In this document: positions 34,829 to 45,035 of the stretch, one piece after another
How positions within the stretch are numbered: the first letter of the stretch is position 1
Layout of the letters: each line of letters opens with the position of its first letter
Assembly (NCBI RefSeq): GCF_003086295.3
Contig: NC_092053.1
Location: 113,229,506-113,293,505, forward strand
Origin: Arachis hypogaea
Lineage: Eukaryota; Streptophyta; Magnoliopsida; Fabales; Fabaceae
DNA: 64,000 bases
Direction: 5' to 3'
The notes under the pieces: generated by a model
Database searches by the model: none
The model's input: the letters and a program-made list of their open reading frames with translations, nothing else
What the model was told of the DNA's origin: nothing
Position numbers and translations under genes: made by a program

Positions 34829-36100
34829 CTTGCTGATGGCTCCATTAAATACCCATCAGGCGTGATTGAGGACATGATTGTCAGGGTTGGGCCATTCGCC
34901 TTTCCCACTGACTTCGTAGTGCTGGAGATGGAGGAGCACAAGAGTGCTACTCTCATTCTAGGAAGACCTTTCCTAGCAACTGGACGAACTCTCATTGATG
35001 TCCAAAAGGGGGAAGTCACCCTGAGAGTCAATGAAGATGAGTTTAAGTTGAATGCTGTCAATGCCATGCAGCATCCAGACACACCAAAAGACTGCATGAA
35101 AGTTGATCTTATTGACTCTTTGGTAGAAGAGATCAATAGGGCTGAGAGTCTCGAATCAGAGCTGGAAAACATCTTTAAAGATGTTCTACCTGATCTAGAG
35201 GATTCAGAGAAATTGAAAGAGTCTCTGAAATTTCCTCAGAAAGAGGAAAAACCTCCTAAACCCGAGCTCAAACCATTACCACCATCCCTGAAATATGCAT
35301 TTCTGGGAGAAGGTGATACTTTTCCAGTGATCATAAGCTCTGCTTTAAATCCACTGGAAGAGGAAGCACTAATTCAAGTGCTAAGGACACACAAGATAGC
35401 TCTTGGGTGGTCCATAAGTGACCTTAAGGGCATAAGCCCAGCTAGATGCATGCACAAGATCTTATTGGAGGACAATGCTAAGCCAGTGGTTCAACCACAG
35501 AGGCGGCTAAATCCAACCATGAAGGAAGTGGTGCAGAAAGAGGTCACTAAATTACTGGAGGCTAGGATTATTTATCCTATTTCAGATAGCCCCTGGGTGA
35601 GTCCTGTTCAAGTTGTCCCTAAAAAGGGAGGCATGACAGTGGTTCATAATGAAAAAAATGAACTGGTTCCTACAAGAACAGTTACAGGGTGGCACATGTG
35701 TATTGATTACAGAAGGCTCAATACAGCCACCAGAAAGGATCATTTTCCTTTACCATTCATAGACCAGATGCTAGAAAGACTAGCAGGTCATAATTATTAC
35801 TGCTTTTTGGATGGCTATTCAGGCTACAACCAAATTGCAGTAGATCCCCAGGATCAAGAGAAAACAGCATTCACATGTCCATCTGGAGTATTTGCTTACA
35901 GAAGGATGCCTTTTGGGCTATGTAATGCGCCTGCAACCTTTCAGAGATGCATGCTCTCTATTTTTTCTAATATGGTGGAAAAATTTCTGGAAGTCTTCAT
36001 GGATGACTTCTCAGTATATGGAGACTCATTCAGCTCCTGTCTTGATCACCTGACACTGGTTTTGAAAAGATGCCAAGAGACCAACCTGGTTTTAAATTGA
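34829..36100 (+). pseudogene. Element C protease C-terminal half and reverse transcriptase
   Basis: Continues the frame. TLILGRPFLATG completes the retropepsin. Reverse transcriptase motifs follow in order: PQRRLNPTMKEVV, PVQVVPKKGGM, CIDYRRLN, CFLDGYSGYNQI, PFGLCNAPATFQRCM and the catalytic FMDD (about 36000, VFMDDFSVYG). It ends at TGA 36098, where a Trp codon is expected. The domain itself looks intact. Confidence 0.87.
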
Positions 36101-37129
36101 GAAAAATGTCACTTTATGGTGACTGAAGGGATTATCCTTGGGCATAAAATTTCAAACAAGGGAATAGAGGTGGATCAAGCTAAAATAGAGGTAATTGAAA
36201 AATTACCACCACCTGCCAATGTTAAGGCAATCAGAAGCTTTCTGGGGCATGCAGGATTCTATAGGAGGTTTATAAAGGATTTTTCAAAAATTGCAAAACC
36301 TCTAAGCAACCTGCTAGCTGCTGACACGCCATTTGTGTTTGACATAGAGTGTCTACAGGCGTTTGAAACTCTGAAAGCTAAGCTGGTCACAACACCAGTT
36401 ATCTCTGCACCAGACTGGACATTACCGTTCGAATTAATGTGTGATGCCAGTGATCACGCCATTGGTGCAGTACTGGGGCAGAGGCATGATAAGCTTCTGC
36501 ATGTCATTTATTATGCTAGCCGTGTTTTGAATGATGCCCAGAAGAATTACACAACCACAGAAAAAGAATTGCTTGCAGTGGTCTATGCCATTGACAAGTT
36601 TAGATCGTACTTAGTAGGATCAAAAGTGATTGTGTACACTGACCATGCTGCTCTTAAATATCTACTCACAAAGCAAGATTCAAAACCCAGGCTTATAAGA
36701 TGGGTATTGCTCCTGCAAGAGTTTGATATAGAAATAAGAGACAGAAAGGGGACAGAAAATCAAGTGGCTGATCATCTGTCCCGAATAGAGCCAGTGGAAG
36801 GGGCGTCCTCCCCCTCTATTGAGATCTTTGAAACCTTTCCGGATGAGCATTTGTTCGCCATTCAGGAAACACCATGGTTTGCAGACATTGCAAACTATAA
36901 AGCTGCAAGGTTCATACCCAAGGAGTACAGCAGGCAACAAAAGAAAAAATTAATTACTGATGCAAAGTACTACTTGTGGGATGAACCCTATCTCTTTAAG
37001 AGATGTGCAGATGGAATAATCCATAGGTGTGTGCCTAAAGAAGAAGCGCAGAGGATCTTATGGCATTGCCATGGATCACAATATGGAGGCCATTTCGGAG
37101 GTGAGCGAACAGCCACCAAGGTTCTCTAA
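36101..37129 (+). pseudogene. Element C RT thumb, RNase H and integrase zinc domain start
   Basis: Same frame. [20 protein letters not shown] (RT connection), then RNase H with acidic residues in [26 protein letters not shown] and [11 protein letters not shown]. Next [11 protein letters not shown] and ADHLSR, then the integrase N-terminal HHCC finger starting at [13 protein letters not shown]. Cut by TAA 37127, where a Gln codon is expected, and a further TAG at 37139. Confidence 0.85.
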
Positions 37130-38152
37130 TGTGGCTTCTAGTGGCCTACACTCTATAGAGATTCCCGAGAGTTTATACGCAACTGTGACAGTTGCCAGAG
37201 AGCTGGTAATTTGCCTCACAGTTACGCCATGCCTCAACAAGGAATCTTGGAAATTGAGTTGTTTAATGTATGGGGTATTGATTTCATGGGGCCTTTCCCA
37301 CCATCATACTCAAACACGTATATTCTGGTGGCAGTTGACTATGCATCAAAATGGGTAGAGGCCATTGCCACACCCACCAATGATACTAAAATAGTACTGA
37401 AGTTCCTCCAAAAACATATATTCAGCAGGTTTGGTGTCCCTAGGGTACTAATCAGTGATGGGGGCACTCACTTCTGCAACAAACAGCTTTACTCTGCCAT
37501 GGTCCGGTATGGGATTCGCCATAAGGTGGTGACTCCATATCATCCACAGACAAATGGGCAAGCTGAAGTTTCTAACAGAGAACTAAAAAGAATCCTGGAA
37601 CGGACTGTAAGTACCCGTAGAAAGGATTGGGTACGAAGCTTGGATGATGCTCTGTGGGCTTACAGAACAGCATTCAAGACTCCTATAGGGACCTCTCCGT
37701 ACCAACTTGTGTATGGTAAGGCTTGTCACCTGCCCGTGGAACTGGAACATAAGGCCTACTGGGCAACCAGATTCCTAAACTTTGATGCCAAACTAGCTGG
37801 AGAAAAAAGATTGCTCCAGCTGAATGAGCTAGAGGAATTCAAATTCACTGCTTTCGAAAATGCCAAGCTTTATAAAGAAAAGTCAAAAAGGTGGCATGAC
37901 AGAAAGCTGTCATCTAGAATCTTTGAACCAGGACAAAAGGTTCTGTTGTTTAACTCTAGGCTCAGGCTATTCCCCGGGAAACTGAAGTCCTGGTGGAGGG
38001 GACCAAATGTGATTACAAGTGTATCACCATATGGTTATGTGGAGCTTCAAGATATTGATTCCGATAAGAAGTTCATTGTTAATGGACAAAGAATCAAGAA
38101 CTATCTTGAAGGCAATGTTGAGCAAGAATGCTCAAAGCTGAGGCTAGATTAA
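37130..38152 (+). pseudogene. Element C integrase
   Basis: Completes the zinc finger ([11 protein letters not shown]). The catalytic core has its D-D-E residues in [19 protein letters not shown] and [15 protein letters not shown] basic C-terminal domain follows with [24 protein letters not shown] and NGQRIKNY (GPY/F-type tail). The frame ends at TAA 38150. Hairpin HP1 follows 42 bases later. Confidence 0.87.
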
Positions 38153-38193
38153 AAACTCAGCAAGGTCCAGCTAAAGACAATAAAGAAGCGCTT

Positions 38194-38211
38194 GCTGAGA
38201 GGCAACCTAGC
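38194..38211 (+). promoter_or_regulatory. Post-ORF stem-loop HP1 (C copy)
   Basis: GCTGAG-AGGCAA-CCTAGC: five of six pairs including one G.T, with one A.C mismatch. Preceded by AAAGACAATAAAGAAGCGCTT. Confidence 0.7.
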
Positions 38212-38387
38212 CATGGGGCATCACTTCCTCTAAGCATTTTGCCCTATTCTTGATTTTATTTGTTTATATAAAGTTCATTGATAATAAGGTAAAGAGTCAA
38301 TTGTATAAGTTTACAGGGTTACAGAAGGATTTTGCACACAAAACAGAGAAAAAGAGCTCACTGGCAAGAAAATGCCAGTAAGGATAG

Positions 38388-38636
38388 CCATCTGGGCGTT
38401 AAACGCCAGAAAGAAGCATCTTCTGGGTGTTGAACGCCAGAAAGAAGCTCCTTCTGGGCGTTTAACGCCAGATTTACAGCGTCCTGAGCATTCAGAAAAA
38501 CGCCCAGTGACAAAGGAGTTCCTGGCGTTCAACGCCAGAAAGAAGCAACAGCTGGGCGTTGAACGCCCAGGAGAAGCAGCAGTTGGGCGTTGAACGCCCA
38601 AAACATGCAGTGTTTGGGCGTTCAAACGCCAGGATG
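38388..38636. repeat. Seven-copy TGGGCGTTNAACGCCCA palindrome array
   Basis: Palindromes at about 38393, 38426, 38456, 38522, 38553, 38584 and 38614, most spaced about 30 bases, linked by AGAAAGAAGC-type spacers. They lie in the untranslated spacer between pol and the second ORF. Several are perfect (TGGGCGTTGAACGCCCA). Open frames on both strands (38311-38625, 38372-38593) are by-products. Confidence 0.85.
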
Positions 38637-39225
38637 GTGGGGAGGACGTAAATTCGTTTTTTCTTCATATTTTTCATTTTAATCTTAATTTTCATGTTTC
38701 AATTCATGATTTCTTGCATAAACATGTTACAAACCCTGATTTCTAAAATCCCTAATTTCTAAAAACCCCACTTTAAAAATATCAAATGTATCTTAATCCA
38801 TAAGCACAAATCCTTTTTTTATCCAATTCAACTCTTTTTCAAAATTTACAAAACAAATTTATCTCTTTTCATTCAAAAATCTTTTCAACTAATCAATATC
38901 TTTTTCAAATATCCATATTATCTTTTTCAAAAAAATCCAAATTTATCTTTTTCAAATATCTTTCATATCTTTTCAATTTTAAATTATATCTTTTCTTATC
39001 ATACTTATCTCTTTTTAAATCATATCTTCTATCTTATTTTTCTCCCTATTTTCGAAAACCCACCCCCCTCCCTTTTAAAAACACATTCGGCCTCCTTCCT
39101 CTCATCCACCATTCAACACTAGCTCTCCTTCTATCCATCTCCTTTCTTTTCTTTTGCTTGAGGACAAGCAATCCTCTAAGTTTGGTGTGTTTATCTGTGA
39201 TCATTAAACCATACCCACTAAGATC
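38637..39225 (+). other. Spacer before second ORF of element C
   Basis: AT-rich, CTTTTTCAAA-repetitive, no gene. Near its end an HP2-type hairpin TTGCTTG-AGGA-CAAGCAA (39154-39171) is followed by TAAGTTTGGTGTG (39177), a second copy of the pre-polypurine signal 55 bases before the ATG. Confidence 0.6.
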
Positions 39226-40359
39226 ATGGCTCCTAAAGGAAAACAACCCACTCCAAGAGGCAAGAAAGAGAGTGTTCCAAAACCACTTTGGAATCAAGGG
39301 AGGTTCTTAACCAAAGAACATTCAGACCATTACTACAAAATAATGGGTCTAAGATCTGTGATCTCGGAAGTCAAGTTCGATCTAAAAGAAGATGAATATC
39401 TGGAGATCCAAGAGCAGATTCGAAACAGGAACTGGGAAGTCCTAGCTAATCCTGAAACGAAAGTGGGAAGGAATATGGTTCAAGAATTCTACGCTAATCT
39501 GTGGCAAACAGACAGGCAGAGAATATCTGGAGTTGCCCTCTATGACTATAGGACTGTGGTCAGAGGAAAGATTATTCACATCCACCCTGACAAAATCAGG
39601 GAGATCTTTAAGCTACCTCAGCTGAAAGATGACCCAGACTCCTTCAATAGGAGAATGATGAGAACAAACAAGGGCCTGGATAAGATTCTAGAGAATATAT
39701 GCATCCCTGGAGCCAGGTGGACCACCAGCACGAAGGGTGCCCCAAGTCAACTCAAGAGAGAAGATCTCAAACCAGTCGCCAGAGGATGGCTGGACTTCAT
39801 TGGGCGTTCTATATTGCCCACCAGCAACCGTTCTGAAGTCAATATTAGAAGAGCAGTGATGATCCATTGCATTATATTGGGAAAAGAAGTAGAAGTTCAT
39901 CAACTGATCCCATCTGAATTCTACATACTTGCCAACAAGAACTCCAAGGATGCCAGGTTGGCTTATCCAAGCCTAATCTCTATGCTCTGCAAAGATACTG
40001 GAGTAAAGATGGGAATAACAGAGTATATCTCAGTGGAGCAGCCAATCACTAAAATCACAATGGAAAAACAACAAATGCAGGATGACCCCATCAAGAGGAG
40101 GGCGCAAGAATTCCTACCAGAACTCCCTCAATTTGAATACTGGGAACATCTTGAAGCATCTGTTACTAAGTTGCAAGAAGCCATGGACCAAATGAAGGAA
40201 GAACAGTAAAATCAAAACAGCATGCTCTGCAAACTGCTCAGAGAACAAGAAGTGTAAGGGCGTGAATTGAAGGAATTAAAGCGTCAGAAATTATCCCTTG
40301 AAGGGCCAAGCACTCCACAGACTAAAGAGGCATCCACTTCCCAACTTCAAGGTTGTTGA
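39226..40359 (+). pseudogene. Element C second ORF (Athila-type, putative plant transposon protein domain)
   Basis: Starts MAPKGKQPTPRGKK with a basic tail. The 327 codons to the first stop (40207) contain FYANLWQTDRQ, VRGKIIHIHPDKIREIF, RGWLDFIGRSILPTSNRSEV and MIHCIILGKEVEVHQLI. These are features of the domain found downstream of pol in Athila and SIRE elements, sometimes called envelope-like. I see no signal peptide or membrane segment, so an envelope role is unsupported. The frame carries on past TAA 40207 and TAA 40255 to TGA 40357, with a coiled-coil-like Glu/Lys/Gln tail. Both stops look like CAA to TAA changes. Confidence 0.75.
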
Positions 40360-41442
40360 GTTCTGATCTTAACCTTAACCCTGTGATAACTGTTTTTATT
40401 TGAGTTTTACCTTAGGAGTCATATAGTAGTAATTAGTATCTATATTTTTGTTTTTATCTCCAATTAAGCTATAATTTAATTTTCTCATCATCATTAAATA
40501 TGAATAAAATAGAAGAATTTCTTTAAAATAAGAGGCAATATTTTTCGAGTTTTTAATAAGAAAAATTCTAATTATTTACATGTGGTGGCAATGCTTTCTG
40601 TCTTCTGAATGAATGCTTGAACAGTGCATATGTCTTTTGAATTTGATGTTTAAGACTGTTAAATATGTTGGCTCTTGAAAGAATGATGAACATGAGACAT
40701 GTTATTGATATTCTGAAAAATCATAGAAATGATTCTTGAAGCAAGAAAAAGCAGTGAATACAAAAGCTTGCAAAAAAATAGAGAAAGAAAAAGAAAAAGC
40801 AAGCAGAAAAAGCCAAAGCTCTTAAAACCAAAAGGCAAGAGCAAAAAGCCAATAGCCCTTCAAACCAAAAGGCAAGGGTAAGAAAAAGGATCCAAGGCTT
40901 TGAGCATCAGTGGATAGGAGGGCCTGAGGAAACCAAATCCTGGTCTAAGCAGCTGAACCAAGCTGTCCCTAACCATGTGCTTGTGGCGTGAAGGTGTCAA
41001 GTGAAAACTTGAGACTGAGCGGTTAAAGTCAAGGTCCAAAGCAAAAAGAAGAGTGTGCTTAAGAACTCTGGACACTTCTAATTGGGGACTTTAGCAAAGC
41101 TGAGTCACAATCTGAAAAGGTTCACCCAATTATGTGTCTGTGGCATTTATGTATCCGGTGGTAATACTGGAAAACAAAGTGCTTAGGGCCACGGCCAAGA
41201 CTCATAAAGTAGCTGTGTTCAAGAATCATCATACTGAAATAGGAGAATCAATAACACTATCTGAATTCTAAGTTCCTATAGATGCCAATCACTCTGAGCT
41301 TCAATGGATAAAGTGAGATGCCAAAACTGTTCGGAAGCAAAAAGCTACTAGTTCCGCTCATCTAATTAGAATCTGAGCTTCACTCAAAAACTCTGAGATA
41401 TTATTGCTTCTTGACTTATTTGTATTCTATTTTATTTGTCTA
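40360..41442 (+). other. 3' non-coding region of element C
   Basis: A-rich, with AAAAGCAAG/CCAAAGCCAA-like short repeats at 40740-40880. No gene; the small minus-strand frames have no domain. Confidence 0.5.
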
Positions 41443-41480
41443 GTTGCTTGGAGACAAGCAACAGTTTAAGTTTGGTGTTG
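41443..41480 (+). promoter_or_regulatory. Pre-LTR hairpin HP2 and TAAGTTTGGTGTT signal of element C
   Basis: GTTGCTTG-GAGA-CAAGCAAC (41443-41462), a perfect 8-bp stem, then AGTTTAAGTTTGGTGTTG, directly abutting the 3' LTR at 41481. This occupies the polypurine-tract position, though the tract is only weakly purine-rich. Confidence 0.75.
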
Positions 41481-43038
41481 TGATGAGCGGATATTTTATA
41501 CGCTTTTTGGGGTTAATTTCATATAGTTTTTAATATGTTTTAGTTAGTTTTTAGTTTATTTTCATTAGTTTCTAGGAAAAATTCATATTTCTGGACTTTA
41601 CTATGAGTTTGTGTGTTTTTCTGTAATTTCAGGTATTTTCTGGCTGAAATTGAGGGAGCTGAGCAAAAATCTGATTCAGGCTGAAAAAGGACTGCTGATG
41701 CTGTTGGATTCTGACCTCTCTACACTCGGAATGGAATTTCTGGAGCTACAGAAGTCCAAATGGCGCGATTCCAATTGCGTTGGAAAGTAGACATCCAGGG
41801 CTTTCCAGCAATATATAATAGTCTATACTTTGCTCAAGGATAGATGACGTAAACTGGCATTCAACGTCAGTTCCATGTTGCAGTCTGGCGTCCAGCGCCA
41901 GAAACAAGTTACAAGTTGGAGTTCAACGCCAGAAACAGGTTACAACCTGGCGTTGAACGCCCAAAACAGCCCAGGTACGTGGGAAGCTTAAGTCTCAGCC
42001 CCAACACACACCAAGTGGGCCCCAGAAGTGGATTTCTGCACTATCTATCATAGTTTACTCATTTTCTGTAAACCTAGGTTACTAGTTTAGTATTTAAAAA
42101 ACTTTTAGAGATTTATTTTGTATCTCATGACATTTTAGATCTGAAATTTGTACCTTTTGGCAGCATGAGTCTCTAAACTCCATTGTTGGGGGTGAGGAGC
42201 TCTGCAGCGTCTCGATGAATTAATGCAAGTACTTCTGTTTTCCATCCAAACATGCGTGTTCCTCTCTAAGATACTCATTCGCGCTTAACTATGGAGAGGG
42301 TGATGATCCGTGACACTCATCACCTTTCTCAATCCATGAACATGTGTCTGACAACCACCTCCATTCTACATTAGAATGAATGATTATCTCTTAGATTCCT
42401 TAATCAGAATCTTCGTGGTATAAGCTAGATTGATGGCGGCATTCATGAGAATCCGGAAAGTCTAAACCTTGTCTGTGGTATTCCGAGTAGGATTCTGGGA
42501 TTGGATGACTGTGACGGGCTTCAAACTCGCGAGTGCTGGGCGTAGTGACAGACGCAAAAGGATAGTAAATCCTATTCCAGTATGATCGAGAACCTCCAGA
42601 TGATTAGCCGTGCTGTGACAGAGCATTTGGACCATTTTCACTGAGGAGATGGGAAGTAGCCATTGACAACGGTGACACCTTACATAGAGCTTGCCATGGA
42701 AGGAACTTTGCACTTTTTCATGCATGAGGGAAGAGGAATACAAGAGAAAAGCTGAAATTCAGAAGACAAAGCATCTCCAAAACTCCAACATATTCTCCAT
42801 TACTGCATAATAAGTATTTATTTCATGCTCTTTTATTCCTTGCAACCAGATTTGATAAGTGAATTGTTTTATTGTTTTCCTGACTAAGAGTTACAAGGTA
42901 ACCATAGATTGCTTCAAGCCAACAATCTCCGTGGGATTGACCCTTACTCACGTAAGATATTACTTGGACGACCCAATGCACTTGCTGGTTAGTTGTGTGA
43001 AATTATAAGAGAGTAATATGTAACAATTTCGTGCACCA
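41481..43038 (+). repeat. Element C 3' LTR
   Basis: Same length as the 5' LTR. Its palindromes are better preserved (GCGTCCAGCGCC, GGCGTTGAACGCC near 41887-41962). Confidence 0.9.
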
Positions 43039-43443
43039 GTACGCGTCATTCACGCGTACGCGTGGGTTTTCCAAATTTCTTGCCCTACGCGTAAGCGTTC
43101 TGTACGCGTGCGCATCGCTAGAGAGCATAGTGTTCTTCAATTGAGTGCAACGTTCTTCTGCACTGCTTATTTATATGCTTTTTCTTTTCATCTTTTCACC
43201 TGCCATCAATCAAACATGCAATCAAAGTCTCACCAAAATCATAAGGTTTTGCATTATTCATAATAATCACCTAATTCTTGCATAAATCTCATGATTTTGT
43301 ATAAAATTTATAATGTTTGATTGAATCAAGATAAACATGAAATTCCACTCCAATTATTTACTTATTGTGCAAGAAAGTGCATGAAACCTAATGAAAACAG
43401 ATAAAAATGGCTAGTAAAACATGCACAAAATGACATGTCATCA
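43039..43443 (-). repeat. Element A 5' LTR, upstream part
   Basis: Continues the LTR broken at 30704. It begins with the GTACG duplication inside a CACGCGTACGCGT palindrome and ends TCATCA. Confidence 0.85.
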
Positions 43444-43446
43444 GGT

Positions 43447-45035
43447 TGATAAACCCATTTTTTACTATGAATTTTGGTTAGAAAAGAGTAGAATTTATCA
43501 ACTTATCTTGCATTTATTCATGGAAAATGCATGCTTTTGTGAATTTCTCCTAATTGTGCTTGATTGTGAAAAACGTACTTTTTATGCCTTTAAATTATTG
43601 AATTTATTCCATCTTTATTCCATTCGATGTCTTGATGTGTTTGTTTAAGTGATTTAAGTTTTAGAATGCAAGGATAGCTTAGAAGGATGAAGGAAAAGCA
43701 TGCAAACGTAAAAAATTCATGAAGAAGTGAAGGATTTGTAGAGCTGCAATCCTGACCTCTTCTTACTAAAGTGATCATAACTTGAGATATAGAGTTACGA
43801 ATGAGATGGTCCTAGTAGCATTAGAAAGCTAACATTAAGGGCTTTAAAATGATATGCATATATCTATAGTGGCCATTGAGTTAAGCTGTCCGCATACGCA
43901 GCCAAATCTCGCGTACGCGGGACACCAAAAACGTGCTTCATTAAAGAAACATGTGAGGGGTGATTTCTGGAGCCTTTTGGGTCCAATCCAACTCATTTCT
44001 AATACTATTGAATCAAGGATTGAAGGGAGAATGGAGAAAGGAGAGTTAGTTTAGTTTTACATTATGTTTTAGGCCAATTCTAGAGAGAGAAGCTCTAACT
44101 TCTCTCTAGAATTTAGGGTTCTTAGCTTAGTTTTCTCTTTAATTTTAGATTTTGATCTTACTCTAGTGTAGTTTTCTTTATATTTTTCTTATTCTAGTGT
44201 CTTAAACTCCCTACTCTTACTTGTTAATTTTTCATTTTTTCCACTTTTAGTTTATGAACTTTCTTGTTAATTTCAATTTCTTTTAATACAATTTGATGTT
44301 TTATGTTTTCTTGATGCTTAATTGAGCAGTTTTTATTAATTTATTGTATTTGGTAGCTATAGATTTACTAATTCTTACAATTTATGATACTTTATGTCTA
44401 TGCACTGTAGGTGCTTAATAAAATGCTTGAATTAGTTTTAGAGTAGATTTTTGCATTCTTGGTTTGGGTCGGTAACTTGGGTAACCTTGAGTTACTAATG
44501 TCCAAGTTGATTAATAATTTAGAGATTTTAATTAATCTTTTTTGCATTGACACTAATCTTTTGCTAATTCAATTAGTAAGTTGATTAGGACTTATGGATT
44601 AAGATTAATTACACCCATTTGACTTTCCTCCGATGTTAGGGATGACGAAGTGGGATTGCTCTTTGTAATTATCATGTTGTGATTAGTAACAAGGATAGAG
44701 AGCCTTCACCATCAACCATTTCCAAGATATTTCTTAGTGATTTCTTTAATTGTCTTAGTTTAATTGCTTTTGATATTTGGTTATTGTTTTTTTCTTTAAT
44801 TTCTTGCTATTTACATTTCTTGTTTATTGTAATCAAAGCCCCCGATATCTCATAGCCAATAATTAAGCACTCGATTGCGATTCTTAGGGAGAACGATCTG
44901 AGATTCTACTCCTGGTTATTTTAATTTGTATTGTGAAATCATTTAAACTTTGATACGGGTTATTTGTTGGTTTGGAACTATACTTACAACACGATTCTTT
45001 TGAGAAATTCTAAAACCGACGTTTGGTGCTCATCA
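43447..45035 (+). repeat. D-family 3' LTR
   Basis: TGATAAACCC (43447) to GCTCATCA (45035), about 1.59 kb. Its polypurine tract is 28 kb away at 14752 because element A inserted between. AGAGAGAGAAGCTCTAACTTCTCTCT forms the hairpin-like repeat also seen in B. Just downstream is chromovirus integrase, so this LTR lies in an older element. The flanking five bases ATATA do not match TTGCA before 4212. Confidence 0.75.

Larger units (their letters stand above)
30705..43038 (+). mobile_element. Element C: FIDEL/Athila-like LTR retrotransposon
   Basis: Two 1558-bp LTRs (30705-32262, 41481-43038) starting TGATGAGCGG and ending GCACCA, perfect 5-bp target duplication GTACG (30700-30704, 43039-43043), primer site, polyprotein frame, second ORF and polypurine-side signal. 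12.3 kb, the size and layout of Athila-lineage Ty3/gypsy elements. I counted about 40 LTR differences by eye (about 2.5%), mostly transitions, so it inserted fairly recently. FIDEL assignment is from memory of Arachis repeats and unverified. All coding frames are in register but carry stop codons, so it is not autonomous. Confidence 0.9.
14768..43443 (-). mobile_element. Element A: non-autonomous Athila-like LTR retrotransposon, broken by B and C
   Basis: Ends are TGATGA (14768) and TCATCA (43441-43443), a perfect 6-bp terminal inverted repeat, with 5-bp target duplication GGTTG on both sides. Minus orientation follows from the primer site at 29013-29030, gag on the minus strand and the polypurine side at 24370. 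Without B and C it is about 8.8 kb. It keeps gag, protease and the integrase C-terminal tail but no reverse transcriptase, RNase H or integrase core. Both LTRs carry an insertion: B in the 3' LTR and C in the 5' LTR. Confidence 0.85.

Noticed and set aside
38388..38636. CRISPR-like array of regularly spaced palindromic repeats
   Set aside because: Eukaryotic retrotransposon context, spacers are themselves similar, repeats are shorter than CRISPR repeats and recur in the LTR and coding region.
39226..40359. True viral envelope gene
   Set aside because: No signal peptide, membrane segment or cysteine pattern visible; better described as the Athila-type downstream protein of unknown role.
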